In this document: positions 50,827 to 60,763 of the stretch, piece after piece
How the letters are laid out: every line of letters begins with the position of its first letter
How positions within the stretch are numbered: the first letter of the stretch is position 1
Assembly: GCF_046546515.1 (NCBI RefSeq)
Contig: NZ_JBKHKJ010000010.1
Location: 62,001 to 126,000, forward strand
Reading direction: 5' to 3'
Length of the DNA: 64,000 bases
Source: Parasediminibacterium sp046546515
GTDB lineage: Bacteria > Bacteroidota > Bacteroidia > Chitinophagales > Chitinophagaceae
Translations under genes and position numbers: made by a program
The notes under the pieces: model-generated
What the model was told of the DNA's origin: nothing
Database searches by the model: none
The model's input: the letters and a program-made list of their open reading frames with translations, nothing else

Positions 50827-52191
50827 TTATTGTTCATAAGCACCCCTATCCCTACCCTTGCCTTTTGGGCGTGGCTTGCCTTGCAAATCGGTGGCCTGAG
50901 GCACATCGTTTGAAGCCGAGCTAAGTGCAGGGCTTCCTGCTTTCAAATGAAAATCGGCTGTTAACCTGTCGAAATAAGCATTCACAAACTGTGGGTCGGC
51001 CACTATGTCATTGGGTGCATTGAATAAATCCTGCGGTATTGGGTATATATTATAATCCCAGCGTATATTCTTGTTCTTATTATTGCCAGTTACTTTACAG
51101 CCTGGCCTAGGCACTATGATATTGTTCAGGAAAACAATATCTTCAGAACTATTGGCAAACATATCTGGGTAGCCTACCACCTCCCCATTGTGATAAACCG
51201 TGTTGTTGATAACATCCACATATTTTGTACGGAACGTGTGTATTCCTGAACCGCCATTAAATGCGCTTACATTGTTGGCAACCAAGGCACGGCCTTTCCA
51301 TTCTGGGCGTTTTGGTTTCGCATTGGCGGCACTGTCGCCAGGTTTAATCACTTTATCGTTGTTCATGTTGGTGGCACCATTTTGCTCTTGGTCGGTTACG
51401 TCTAAGATAATACCATTGCCATCGCTCAAACGCCCAATTTTTTCCCAAGACACCATGGTTTTGTTATTCCAGCAATAATTGCGTTGGATGATATTGTGAT
51501 AGCCTGGGGCATCGTCAAAAGCCCAGTTGTCCAATGTTGAAATGCCCGAGCCGCCATAACGCATGTACCAAGCATTTTCATATACTTTACAATCCTCTAT
51601 TGTGATATAATCTGTTTCTATGGCTATAATGCCGCCTCCAGGGCATTTGCCTACGGTGCAGTTGCGCACAATTACATGGTGCGGCTTGTCGTCTGGCGTA
51701 TGCCCGCGGCCATTTACAAAAATACCGTTTGTGTTAAAGTGCGGGTCAGCAGCCTTGTTTTTAGAGTCTTCCTGTGCCTTGAGCAACACGATGGAATCGT
51801 TAGCGCCAATTACGGTAATGCCATCTATAATATGGTATGAGCCACCTACTTGTATGCCAGCCCACCCGCCGGGGTGTATTTCGGGATGCTCACCTTTTTC
51901 TGCCTTCCAAGTAATCCATGCGTCTTTGGTGCCAGAGCTTTTAATGTATAAAACCGCACTACCGCTTGACCTATTCGCATTTGAATAATTGCCATTACCA
52001 ATTAATACCACATCGCCTGGCTTTACCAAGTCGGCAGCTTTTTGCAATGTGCGAAAGGCTGTTGCTACTGTCTTCCCATTGTTGGCATCATCACCAGCCG
52101 CTGATACATGCCATGTTGTTTGAGCCATAAGAAGACTGCTGGCTGACAGCAACAAGGAAAAAATAAACATTACATTTTTGTGAGTCATCAT
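50827..52191 (-). CDS. Short parallel beta-helix protein related to the four tandem paralogues
   Basis: A 454-residue exported protein, signal peptide ending LLMAQ. It consists of the beta-helix alone, from WHVSAAGDDANNG to DRGAYEQ, without the beta-sandwich and T9SS tail of the tandem paralogues, so it should stay periplasmic or be exported otherwise. It keeps their signature: DGNGIILD (257-264), R301 in KGRALVANN and NGGSGIH (312-318), plus TDYITIED and WYMRYGGSGIS. An insertion of about 30 residues with Lys and Asp lies between the first two blocks. It probably acts on the same kind of substrate at a later stage. Confidence 0.82.
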   Translation of the reverse strand: MMTHKNVMFIFSLLLSASSLLMAQTTWHVSAAGDDANNGKTVATAFRTLQKAADLVKPGDVVLIGNGNYSNANRSSGSAVLYIKSSGTKDAWITWKAEKGEHPEIHPGGWAGIQVGGSYHIIDGITVIGANDSIVLLKAQEDSKNKAADPHFNTNGIFVNGRGHTPDDKPHHVIVRNCTVGKCPGGGIIAIETDYITIEDCKVYENAWYMRYGGSGISTLDNWAFDDAPGYHNIIQRNYCWNNKTMVSWEKIGRLSDGNGIILDVTDQEQNGATNMNNDKVIKPGDSAANAKPKRPEWKGRALVANNVSAFNGGSGIHTFRTKYVDVINNTVYHNGEVVGYPDMFANSSEDIVFLNNIIVPRPGCKVTGNNKNKNIRWDYNIYPIPQDLFNAPNDIVADPQFVNAYFDRLTADFHLKAGSPALSSASNDVPQATDLQGKPRPKGKGRDRGAYEQ

Positions 52192-52212
52192 TTCTGTTTG
52201 ATTTATATCTGT

Positions 52213-53979
52213 TTAATTCAATAATTTCACTACTACCGTTTGCCCATTGCTGGTAAGCACTGCTTTCGAGGCAACTTGCTTCCCTCCTTTTTTATTTACA
52301 ACTACCTCATACTCACCGTTAAAACCCCTTATTGTATAAGTGCCATCTTTATTGGTTTGCCCAGCAGTGTTGGTTGCCCATGTTTTGCTCACCAACTCGG
52401 TAAAGGCTTTCCCTTCTGGGCGGATGTTCCAGTCTTTGTCCCAAAGGGCTGATGCAGGTATCCAGTGTTCAGGTTCCCAAAAGCCCCATTGCATGATGCC
52501 TATAGTAGATGGGTGGCTGAATATGGCGGTGAAAAAATCCTTTATATACCTGGCTTTAAAATCATCGTCATCGCTGGAAATATCAAATTCCGAGATTTGT
52601 ATTGGCAAGCCCAATGAACCAAAATGATCCAGCCTTTCCAAAACGTAATCAATGACCGGAGGCGTGCCGCCTATATGCGATTGCTCGCCAATGGCATCTA
52701 TTTCAGCGCCTTTGTCTTTCAAGAACTTAATGATATTATAAAAACTTTCGCTGCCCACATTCAGGCCATGGAACATGGTATAATCATTCAGGAACAGTTG
52801 CACGCCGGATGTACGTTCCCTGGCAGCTTTAAACCAATCGACCATTACATCCTTGCCCAGCAGTTTCAGGAAAGCATCATGGGCATAAGGCTCGTTCACG
52901 ACGTCCCACTCTGTAAATTGGCCTTTCATTACATCCGTTTCTTGTACAATATCTTTTATAATGGCAGCCCGCAAAGCAGCAGTATCGTTTTTATAATGGA
53001 TTAAATGACCTGAATTTTGCCAAGAGGGCCACACCATCACATGCCCACGGGCTGGTATATTGTGCTGCCTAAGCCAGTTGTTAGCTAATATGGTTTTGTT
53101 ATGATCGGTTTTTGCCCAGTTTTTGGACTTCATTTCGTTTTCAAAAACCACTTTATTAAAATACTTTAGTAATGTATCCCTGTATTTTTTATAACTAGGG
53201 TTGGTGCTGTCCAATATTAATTTGGAGTTAGTTGCTGTACCCCATCCGTAAGCAATTTTTTTCATGGTCACAGCCACCGTTGCACCTGTTACTGGCTTCC
53301 CGTTTTTGTCAACCACTTTCACGGTTAAATCGCCCTTCCTGTATTTTTCTATCCTTTCGGCAGCCGCTTTTCGCCATGGTGCATCTGGCGAGTCGCCATC
53401 GTAATGCACGGTTGTGCGTGGCAACTGGGCTATGGTTGCTTTATGCTGGTAATTCACCAACGAAAAACCGCCCAATTCAAAAACCTGTGGGAAACTGCCA
53501 CATTTTATTACTAATGACAACTCTCCTTTTTCCACGTCCCTAGCAGCTACAAAGGGGATTTGCACCAACGACCAACCTGTGCCAAAGGACATACCTCTTT
53601 CAAACAAAGGCGGCCAGTTGTATTTGCCGCCAATTGTCCTGTCCAAGGAAATTTCCATGAACGATTCCCCTGTTTCTTTTTTGCTTTGCAGGCTACGGGT
53701 ATAAAAAGAAAGGGACAATACATCGCCCGTTTTCACCACGGCATCTAGGTTGCAGCGCAAGGTGAAATTGTCTTTGCCAGTTGGGTTTAGGGTAGATATA
53801 TGGTAGGCTTTTGCAAATGGCTGGCTAGTGGTGCTTACCAATTGCACAAATGCAGGCGTTTTGAACAAAGCAGTATCATTTGGTAGCAAAGCAATACCAG
53901 CAGGAAGCTGGGCATGTGCATGGGTTGCAAACACAAAGCCAATCAATAGCAATAAAGAATATGATAAATTTTTACTCAT
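52213..53979 (-). CDS. GH10 endo-beta-1,4-xylanase with N-terminal CBM-like domain
   Basis: A 588-residue exported enzyme, signal peptide ending ATHAHAQ. Residues about 25-180 form a beta-sandwich like a carbohydrate-binding module (CBM4/9 type by appearance). The GH10 barrel (about 240-530) has ENEMKSKNW, HNIPARGHVMVWPSW, acid/base E363 in EWDVVNEPYAHD, GEQSHIGG and nucleophile E464 in QISEFDIS. MQWGFWEPEHWIP follows the usual pattern. A short C-terminal beta domain (GTYTIRGFNGEYEV) completes it. This is the strongest evidence that the array targets xylan. Confidence 0.94.
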   Translation of the reverse strand: MSKNLSYSLLLLIGFVFATHAHAQLPAGIALLPNDTALFKTPAFVQLVSTTSQPFAKAYHISTLNPTGKDNFTLRCNLDAVVKTGDVLSLSFYTRSLQSKKETGESFMEISLDRTIGGKYNWPPLFERGMSFGTGWSLVQIPFVAARDVEKGELSLVIKCGSFPQVFELGGFSLVNYQHKATIAQLPRTTVHYDGDSPDAPWRKAAAERIEKYRKGDLTVKVVDKNGKPVTGATVAVTMKKIAYGWGTATNSKLILDSTNPSYKKYRDTLLKYFNKVVFENEMKSKNWAKTDHNKTILANNWLRQHNIPARGHVMVWPSWQNSGHLIHYKNDTAALRAAIIKDIVQETDVMKGQFTEWDVVNEPYAHDAFLKLLGKDVMVDWFKAARERTSGVQLFLNDYTMFHGLNVGSESFYNIIKFLKDKGAEIDAIGEQSHIGGTPPVIDYVLERLDHFGSLGLPIQISEFDISSDDDDFKARYIKDFFTAIFSHPSTIGIMQWGFWEPEHWIPASALWDKDWNIRPEGKAFTELVSKTWATNTAGQTNKDGTYTIRGFNGEYEVVVNKKGGKQVASKAVLTSNGQTVVVKLLN

Positions 53980-53994
53980 TTTAATAGTTGTTTC

Positions 53995-55425
53995 TTATTT
54001 TTTCAAACCCGTTAAATCCGATTCTACACTAATAATGCCTTCGCCTGCACTCACTTTAGCTGAAAAATTATCGCCTAGTTCAATGCTTCCTGTTGTTTTA
54101 ACAGCTATCTCTTTTGGAATGCCTTTGCAATAGTTGTTCACCAATCCCAAGCTGCCTGCGCTATTGAATACGCAATTAGCAAAACTGATAGTTGTTTTTG
54201 GGTAAGCATCAAAATCTGAAGCCCTTGTAAATTCTACGCCGTTGCCTTGCAAGGATGAATTGCGGATGGCAATAAAGTCGCATGGGGCCGAAATACCGAC
54301 GAGTGCTTTTTTATTCGTGCTTATTACCCTGATGTTTTCCAACGAGATGCCACTTAGCACTGGCACTGGTGCACCATTATAGTAGGAATGCGAATAATTA
54401 TTGGCATAGCTCATTAGTTGGAACGGCACACGCACGCTTTCCAAAAAAATATCCCTGAACGTTATGTTCTTTACGGAGGCTGTATGGAAAGTATCGGTTT
54501 GGTGCAGCATCCATTTGATGCCGTCAATTTCCATAGACCCTTGACTAAATGTGGGCGGGTTAATTGACTCGTACGATTTTCCGTCCATTACGGCCAACAC
54601 CCTGTATATCCTCCCGTTGCAAACCACTGCATCGCCATGCCTTACCTTTATCCCGGGCTTCCAATCTACCCAAGCTGCAGGTACTATCTTGGCAAAAGCA
54701 CCTTCTAGTTTCTCGGCTTTTAGGTCGTAACAGTTTTCTATCACGCCATCTTCAATATCGCCTAGCTCAGGGTTGCCAGAAATCCAATCGCCAGCGGCTA
54801 GTGCAATGGCATCGTCAGCCGTTTGAAAAACGCAATTGCTTATCCTAAACCTTTTCCCCCTGCCAAGGTGGATGGCATCTTTTTTCCCTATAATTATTAC
54901 ATCATTGATCAAGAAATCTTCAAAAGTACAAACCTGTATGCAGAACTGGCCAGACGCCAAATCAGTACACCTGAACCTTTCTATTTTTAAGTCTTTCACC
55001 CAGATAAAAGATATTTGACCACGATCCCCATAGATTTCGCCCATCCAAGTATCAACGCCATTTACTTTAAGGGTAAGTCCTGTGATGGATATATGGTAAT
55101 TATAGGTTTTGCTCAAAGCCCCTTTGTTCAGTAGCACATAGCCAAACTTGCCATTCTCTGCCGATTTTTCCACGGAAGTGCCATCGCCAAACACCAATGA
55201 AGTGTTGTCGCCGATATAGACAGTTCCCGCCACTTTGTAAGTGCCGATTTTACTAATAATGATTGTACCGCCTTTATCAACAGCAGTTTGCAAGGCTTTG
55301 GTGTTATGTACACCCGTTTCGTTGGGCAAAAACCCAAAGTCGGCGGCATCTGCAAAGCCGTTTGAGGCAAACACAGTACTAGTTGTTATCAATAATCCAA
55401 CTAATAATAATAAGGAAATTTTCAT
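53995..55425 (-). CDS. Exported parallel beta-helix protein (pectate-lyase-3 / GH28-like)
   Basis: A 476-residue exported protein, signal peptide ending STVFAS. The start of the mature part (ADAADFGFLPNETGVHNTKALQTAVDKGGTIII) is the typical opening of the pectate-lyase-3/GH28 beta-helix superfamily. KKDAIHLGRGKRFRISNCVFQTADDAIALAAGDW resembles the GH28 active strand with a conserved Asp pair, although the NTD motif is not intact. HTASVKNITFRDIFLESVRVPFQLM lies on later coils. Pectin or related uronic glycans are likely substrates. The missing classical residues leave open a lyase, hydrolase or epimerase role. Confidence 0.75.
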   Translation of the reverse strand: MKISLLLLVGLLITTSTVFASNGFADAADFGFLPNETGVHNTKALQTAVDKGGTIIISKIGTYKVAGTVYIGDNTSLVFGDGTSVEKSAENGKFGYVLLNKGALSKTYNYHISITGLTLKVNGVDTWMGEIYGDRGQISFIWVKDLKIERFRCTDLASGQFCIQVCTFEDFLINDVIIIGKKDAIHLGRGKRFRISNCVFQTADDAIALAAGDWISGNPELGDIEDGVIENCYDLKAEKLEGAFAKIVPAAWVDWKPGIKVRHGDAVVCNGRIYRVLAVMDGKSYESINPPTFSQGSMEIDGIKWMLHQTDTFHTASVKNITFRDIFLESVRVPFQLMSYANNYSHSYYNGAPVPVLSGISLENIRVISTNKKALVGISAPCDFIAIRNSSLQGNGVEFTRASDFDAYPKTTISFANCVFNSAGSLGLVNNYCKGIPKEIAVKTTGSIELGDNFSAKVSAGEGIISVESDLTGLKK

Positions 55426-55494
55426 ATTGTCTATTTATATAGGATTTTAACTGTTATTGCTTTTGACAGTAAATATTTTCATTGCCCTTTTTTA

Positions 55495-57111
55495 CTAATT
55501 CAAATTAAACCGGACACCTTCTTTGTTCTTGGGTATCACTTCGCCTTTAAATATTTTTTTGGTTTCAATTCTTTGCTTATTGTAAACTTTTAAATTCCTG
55601 AAAACCATTTTGGAGCGTAACATGCAGCGGATGGCTATACGCCCAAAATCGAGTACTGGGCCATTGTTGGTAAACCCATCATCTGTACAATCGAACATGA
55701 CAACGCCATCAATGGCACCAACCAACTTGTTGTCTATCTGCAAAAACTGGAGCTTGTGCCAAGTATCTTTTGCCAAAGGCGCACTTCGGGAAGCGAATGC
55801 CAATGGATAATTCCATGGTTGTTTCATAAAAGCAGAGTTGTCTAAATCGTTCCGCATATCTCCCATTTCACGATAATATTCCCAATGGTAGCTACGTACG
55901 TCTTCGCCATAAATCATCACCATGCGCCCACTTTTCCTTAGCGGGTAATCAGCCATAAAATCTTCACGGTTCATGCCAGAAGCCTGCGTTAACAATAGGC
56001 TCAAACCACCCGGGCGCAAAACCTTGTATTCGTATTCCACATACAAATCGCCTTCAAATGGCTTCTTTGTCCATATATACATTTGAGAATCAAGTACAGC
56101 ACTATTCATTTCTTTGTTCACTGTTTCTATTAGTAGCCCCTCCTTCGTGATAGCTACTTGCACTGGTTTCCCTTGAATGTAAAAGCTATCAAGGTCTGTA
56201 GGTTTTGTTAGCGGCAGGTTCAATTTTGGTTGCCAACTTGCATCTACTTTCCAAGCAAAGGGCTTTCTGTTTTTGCCTGCATATACATATTGCAATTCCT
56301 GCTCCAAGGCTGCATCGTGTTTGGTATCTTCTTTTTTAAAGAGGCTGTACAATTCTTTTTCAGAAAGGTTAGTATTGTAAAACTTTATATCACTATAACA
56401 AAACGTTGGGTTGCCCAAGTACAAAGATGTGTTTATTGAATCCCGATGTAGTTTAGTAGTCCTATATTGGTCTTCTTTGCCAATGGATATGCCATTAACA
56501 TACATGCGGTACTCGTCTTTTTCATAATCCCAAGTAAGGGCAAAATTGTACCATGTACGCCTTTTAAAGCCAAAATGGCTTACTGAAATCAATGCTTTAT
56601 GGGGAAGGTTAAATGCGTTCTCGTACAATTTGTCTTTGCCAAAAAGCGCAATCAAATTGGGATGCCAAGCATTCATCCAAACCATTTTAAAGTTAGCATT
56701 AATAATATCTTGTGGGTCGGCACAATCCGTTAACAAAGGGTACATCGTCCAATAGGGATTGCTAATAGCCATGGAAGGTTTTGGGTTGGAAGTACCCAAA
56801 TCTTCTAATGACATTACCCATAAGGAAACCGTTCCTCTATTGGCTTTTATGTTATGTGCCTTTAATTGCAACACGCTGTGGATGCTTGTCATGTTAAGCC
56901 CTTCACGGCCATCCAATTTTACTACCCTTGCTGGCCCCTTCAATTGTAGCGATGTTGTATCACTTAAAGAAAAATCGTTCAGGTAACTAAACGCAGGCTT
57001 TTGAGAAAATACCAACGAGCAGACCACGGTGCAACAAATAATTACCAACCAGCTTTTGATAGTTGCCTGTTTATAAAAAATTGCTGAGCCTTTTGATTTT
57101 ATTGAACCCAT
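55495..57111 (-). CDS. LamG-like plus DUF1961-like exported protein
   Basis: A 538-residue exported protein with an uncleaved or late signal segment (about 19-36, SWLVIICCTVVCSLVFSQ). The first half is a concanavalin/LamG-like jelly-roll (GRTVSLWVMSL type, WYNFALTWDYEKDEYRMYVNGISIG). The second half (PFEGDLYVEYEYKVLRPGGLSLLLTQASG, YHWEYYREMGDMRND, WHKLQFLQIDNKLVGAIDGVVMFDC) resembles DUF1961. No catalytic residues are established for either. It probably binds or cleaves a glycan at the cell surface. Proteins of this type are frequent in plant-polysaccharide loci of Bacteroidota. Confidence 0.6.
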   Translation of the reverse strand: MGSIKSKGSAIFYKQATIKSWLVIICCTVVCSLVFSQKPAFSYLNDFSLSDTTSLQLKGPARVVKLDGREGLNMTSIHSVLQLKAHNIKANRGTVSLWVMSLEDLGTSNPKPSMAISNPYWTMYPLLTDCADPQDIINANFKMVWMNAWHPNLIALFGKDKLYENAFNLPHKALISVSHFGFKRRTWYNFALTWDYEKDEYRMYVNGISIGKEDQYRTTKLHRDSINTSLYLGNPTFCYSDIKFYNTNLSEKELYSLFKKEDTKHDAALEQELQYVYAGKNRKPFAWKVDASWQPKLNLPLTKPTDLDSFYIQGKPVQVAITKEGLLIETVNKEMNSAVLDSQMYIWTKKPFEGDLYVEYEYKVLRPGGLSLLLTQASGMNREDFMADYPLRKSGRMVMIYGEDVRSYHWEYYREMGDMRNDLDNSAFMKQPWNYPLAFASRSAPLAKDTWHKLQFLQIDNKLVGAIDGVVMFDCTDDGFTNNGPVLDFGRIAIRCMLRSKMVFRNLKVYNKQRIETKKIFKGEVIPKNKEGVRFNLN

Positions 57112-57127
57112 TATTTATTTTTTTTGT

Positions 57128-58063
57128 TTATTTTAAATATTGTAAAAAATCATTCTTCATCAACTGCACATTTATTTTATTATATACTTTAATTAACCTT
57201 TGCGTGTTTTCAGGTGGTGTTTGCACTCGGGAAATTGTTGCAAATGTGGGTTTCACAAAAGCTTCTACCAATGCCAAATCCCACAAAGTACGAATGGTAT
57301 CTTGTGGGTTTGTTTCTTCCCAGCGTTGCTTCAGCATTTTCTCAACAGGCACATCATCTTTCAAAAACTTGTATAAATAATCCTTTTTAAATTGGTAGGG
57401 AAATGCAATGTTCGTAGGCATTAATACCAAATCAACTGAGGGATTGTCTAGCAAATAATCAAATGCGTTTAAGTCATTCCTTATATTGAACTCGCTTTTG
57501 TTCCATGCCCCTTTTTCAATGTTATATTTTGCACCTAAAGCATAGCAAACTATTTTTTGGGCAATCGAATTATCCAATGAAATGGCAGAGGCAATATTGG
57601 TTAACGCGCCCAAACTAATGACCACTAATTTTTCATTTTTTGTCAATTTTTTTACCGCTTCAATAATCCCTTTTGCTGCATCAGAACTTCTAGCTTCTTT
57701 GCCACCCCATGCCCGACCCATTTGCCTGTCTGCACCAAGGGGATGAGGGATAGATAATTTCCCCATTGCCTTTAATAAATCTTCATTTAGTTGCTGGGAT
57801 ATTGCTGCTGTATTTATCCCTTTGGTAGCATATTGATTCCATTTTTCAAAAGCAACCAAATCTGCATTGTTAAAGTGTGCCGAGCTTACCCCTACCAGTT
57901 TAATAGAAGGTTCCCCCAACAACCGAAAAAGAGCATAAATATCATCTGTCTCGTTTCCGGAATCGGCATCCACCCAAACCTTTTGCTGTTGCCCATAACA
58001 AGGAAAGCAGCAAGTTGCTGCTATCATTGCGATGCCTAATAATTTAAAAAAAGAAATTTTCAT
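57128..58063 (-). CDS. Exported nucleoside hydrolase
   Basis: A 311-residue protein of the inosine-uridine nucleoside hydrolase family with a signal peptide (hydrophobic 4-22, ending PCYGQ). The N-terminal calcium-binding motif is written VDADSGNETDDIYAL (D32, D34, D40, D41), a variant of DTDxGxDD. VVISLGALTNIASAI and NIRNDLNAFDYLL complete the fold. It cleaves nucleosides, or N-glycosidic nucleotide derivatives, into base and ribose. Being exported it should act in the periplasm, and the released ribose could enter via the GRP permease next door. Confidence 0.85.
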   Translation of the reverse strand: MKISFFKLLGIAMIAATCCFPCYGQQQKVWVDADSGNETDDIYALFRLLGEPSIKLVGVSSAHFNNADLVAFEKWNQYATKGINTAAISQQLNEDLLKAMGKLSIPHPLGADRQMGRAWGGKEARSSDAAKGIIEAVKKLTKNEKLVVISLGALTNIASAISLDNSIAQKIVCYALGAKYNIEKGAWNKSEFNIRNDLNAFDYLLDNPSVDLVLMPTNIAFPYQFKKDYLYKFLKDDVPVEKMLKQRWEETNPQDTIRTLWDLALVEAFVKPTFATISRVQTPPENTQRLIKVYNKINVQLMKNDFLQYLK

Positions 58064-58110
58064 CCTGTCTAATAATATTCCTTGTTTTTCTCTACATCCA
58101 ACACTTTTAC

Positions 58111-59109
58111 CTAATTTTTCGCCATAATAATCAACCCAATACCTATTATATACAGCAATAACATCAAGTATAAATTGCGGTAGGTTTTCTTGGAGGCATT
58201 AGAAAATTCCTTCCAAATAAAAATGCCCCAAATGGCGGCAATAACGGTGGCGCCTTGACCTAAGCCATAAGAAATCGCAGGGCCTGCTTTGCCCGAAGCG
58301 ATGATATTGAAAGACATACCAATATGCCAAATGATACCGCCTAGAATGCCCACCAAATGATCTTTGGCAGAGCCTTTAAAATAATCGCCGATGCTTAGTT
58401 TAGTGCCTGAAAAAGGGAAACGCATCAACAACCCATTAAACAGGAAATTGCTTGCTACCAAGCCAACTGCAAAAAACACCAAAGCCGTGTATGGCGTTAG
58501 CTTGCCAGCTTCAGGCACATCAAAATCTGCTACCATGGATACTGCCACATACTTATAAAAAAAGCCCATCAACACACCCGCAATTATGGCAATAACCAAT
58601 CCTTTTACCGAGAAAGAGGCAGTGCCTTTATTTACTTGCCTGTACGCATTGGCATTCAACAAAATGGCAACCGCAATCAATGAAACGCCGCCAAACAACA
58701 GCGTAGCATTGCCTTGTGGGTTGCCCAAATAATTTACAATCACGCCCAATATTAAAGCGATGCCGATGCCTACGGGAAAGGCTACACTCATGCCAGCCAA
58801 GGCGATAGCCGATACCAATAATATATTGGCCAGGTTAAATACGATGCCACCAATAAAGGCAGATATTAAATTCGCATTATCAGCCTGCTTCATATCTTCC
58901 AAAAATGCCCTGCCAGATGCACCACTGCTACCTATGGTAAACGCCATGATCAACGACAGGATAAGGATGCCAAAAGCATAATCCCAATAAAACAATTCAA
59001 ACCGCCAACCCGGGGAACTAAGTTTGGTGGTATTGGCCCAAGACCCCCAGCAAAACATGGTGATGATACACAGAAGAATAGCAGTTGAATAAGAATGAAT
59101 GACAAACAT
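58111..59109 (-). CDS. GRP-family sugar permease
   Basis: A 332-residue inner-membrane protein with about ten transmembrane segments, of the glucose/ribose porter family in the drug/metabolite transporter superfamily. Recognisable blocks are MFCWGSWANTTKLSSPGWRFELFYWDYAFG at the N-terminus, GGIVFNLANILLVSAIALAGMSVAFPVGIGIALILG and GQGATVIAAIWGIFIWKEF. RbsU-like members carry ribose. It lies between the nucleoside hydrolase and the ADP-ribosylglycohydrolase and upstream ribokinase, which argues for ribose here. Proton coupling is usual in the family. Confidence 0.85.
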   Translation of the reverse strand: MFVIHSYSTAILLCIITMFCWGSWANTTKLSSPGWRFELFYWDYAFGILILSLIMAFTIGSSGASGRAFLEDMKQADNANLISAFIGGIVFNLANILLVSAIALAGMSVAFPVGIGIALILGVIVNYLGNPQGNATLLFGGVSLIAVAILLNANAYRQVNKGTASFSVKGLVIAIIAGVLMGFFYKYVAVSMVADFDVPEAGKLTPYTALVFFAVGLVASNFLFNGLLMRFPFSGTKLSIGDYFKGSAKDHLVGILGGIIWHIGMSFNIIASGKAGPAISYGLGQGATVIAAIWGIFIWKEFSNASKKTYRNLYLMLLLYIIGIGLIIMAKN

Positions 59110-59131
59110 GGTTGTATATTATTTAAGATGT

Positions 59132-60706
59132 TTATTGTAAAGCAATTTTTTTCCAATAGGCATTGCCCACCAGCTTATCGGTTAAATCAACATTTTGAAA
59201 GAGGCGCAGCATTACATTTTTGCCTTTATATTTTGATAAGTCAATGGCAATCGTTTGCCATTTTCCTACTTCTTCATTAGATGTTACTAACTTAGTAAGT
59301 ACCTTATCATTGTCAACCAATACCCGCAGTTCCCAGTACTTTTTGTTCTCTGCTGCTACGTTTAATACAAGGCTATCATTGGCTCCCACAGCTATATTTT
59401 TATACAAATACATGCCCCTTGCAGGAATGGCAGGGAAGGTTATCAAAGCCCCATCCTCCACATAAGTACCTTTTCGGGAATGTACTATTTGCCAGCTAGT
59501 ATCCCAATTTTGCAACATGCCGCTTACCGTAAACAACTCGGCTGGCTGGGTAATGATTGGCTGGTTGCCCGGCACTTGCAGCACGCCATCTTTTATGGAA
59601 ACACCATTGTCTTTTAAAATACCCATACCTACTTTCACGGTTCGCTCTGCCAAGACAGATATGCTTTGGTCAACAGGAGGTAGTGGGTGGGTATCGCCCA
59701 TAAACTCGCCTTTAATGCGGTTGTGCAAGCCGTCCAATAAATTTTGCGGTATAGATTTCAACCCATACATGGCCGCAATGGCAGCACCTGCACTGGCTGC
59801 ATTGCAATCAGCATCGGTGTTGTCGCCTGCGGTACAGGCAAGGTTGAGTGTCTTTAAAAAATCGCCATCGCCCTTTAGCAAGCAAGTGGCAATAATGCCG
59901 CCATTGGCCACTGCATTGTTGGGCATAGGATACTCGCCTCTCCATCTTTGTTCTATCTGCTCAAATATATTTTCGGCACTTTCCCCTTTTTTTACTAAGC
60001 CCAATACCATATCCACACATTGCCTGTAAGGCGAGCTTTTGTCAATTAAACTCGCCGCTTTTTCTACTACTAACGTCCTATTGGTTTCGTTGAAAGCGGT
60101 ACTGATAAGACCAGCAACAAAAACAGCAGCATCTACTCCTTCGGCATAGCCGTTTACATGGCAATAATACCTAGCCAGCTTTCCCGCCAAATTGGGCATA
60201 CCGGGCGCCAAGGCTCCATATACATCCGATGAAAACTGTGGGCCAATGGTAAAATACAACCTATTATGCGTGGGATACCCGCTCATTGGGGCTTTTATTC
60301 CTTTGAGCATTGCCCATTTGGCCATTTTGCTGGAACCCCAAACCCCACAGGAGTCTTTCAGCCATTGTTCGCCCAATTGTTCCACCGTCATGTGCATGCC
60401 ATATTTTTCAAAAGCTTTTATGGTAATCATTTCGTAGTACCAGTCATCGTCAACATAGGCATAAGCTAATTTTTTAGGGAAAGTATCTACCCATTTCACC
60501 GACCGTTCGTTATTTTCAAATTGCACGCCTATAATCTGGCAGATGATTTGGCTTGCCCATATTGCATGTACTTTATCCGTGTATTCCGATGGTGCTAGTT
60601 TAAAAACCACTGTGCCTTTCCCTGTGTTTGGGATATGTTTTATCGACTGCGCCATTAAAGGTGCAGCTAATAAAACACAAGCAATAAGTGGTATTATTTT
60701 TTTCAT
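59132..60706 (-). CDS. Exported ADP-ribosylglycohydrolase-family protein
   Basis: A 524-residue protein; the start at 60706 (MKKIIPLIACVLL) gives a signal peptide ending PLMAQ. The ARH fold is shown by VHAIWASQIICQIIG, the acidic patch DDD (86-88) in YVDDDWYYEM, and GDNTDADCNAASAGAAIAAMYGL (GDNTDADC, 294-301), the two-magnesium site of the family. A C-terminal beta-sandwich of about 130 residues (NWDTSWQIVHS to the end) is CBM-like. Intracellular members reverse protein ADP-ribosylation. Here export and the adjacent ribose genes suggest breakdown of free ADP-ribose or NAD derivatives outside the cytoplasm. Confidence 0.82.
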   Translation of the reverse strand: MKKIIPLIACVLLAAPLMAQSIKHIPNTGKGTVVFKLAPSEYTDKVHAIWASQIICQIIGVQFENNERSVKWVDTFPKKLAYAYVDDDWYYEMITIKAFEKYGMHMTVEQLGEQWLKDSCGVWGSSKMAKWAMLKGIKAPMSGYPTHNRLYFTIGPQFSSDVYGALAPGMPNLAGKLARYYCHVNGYAEGVDAAVFVAGLISTAFNETNRTLVVEKAASLIDKSSPYRQCVDMVLGLVKKGESAENIFEQIEQRWRGEYPMPNNAVANGGIIATCLLKGDGDFLKTLNLACTAGDNTDADCNAASAGAAIAAMYGLKSIPQNLLDGLHNRIKGEFMGDTHPLPPVDQSISVLAERTVKVGMGILKDNGVSIKDGVLQVPGNQPIITQPAELFTVSGMLQNWDTSWQIVHSRKGTYVEDGALITFPAIPARGMYLYKNIAVGANDSLVLNVAAENKKYWELRVLVDNDKVLTKLVTSNEEVGKWQTIAIDLSKYKGKNVMLRLFQNVDLTDKLVGNAYWKKIALQ

Positions 60707-60763
60707 AAGTGGCAGTTGCAATTCTTCCTAAAACCTTAGAGGGTTTGTTTGTAGGATTGTGTA

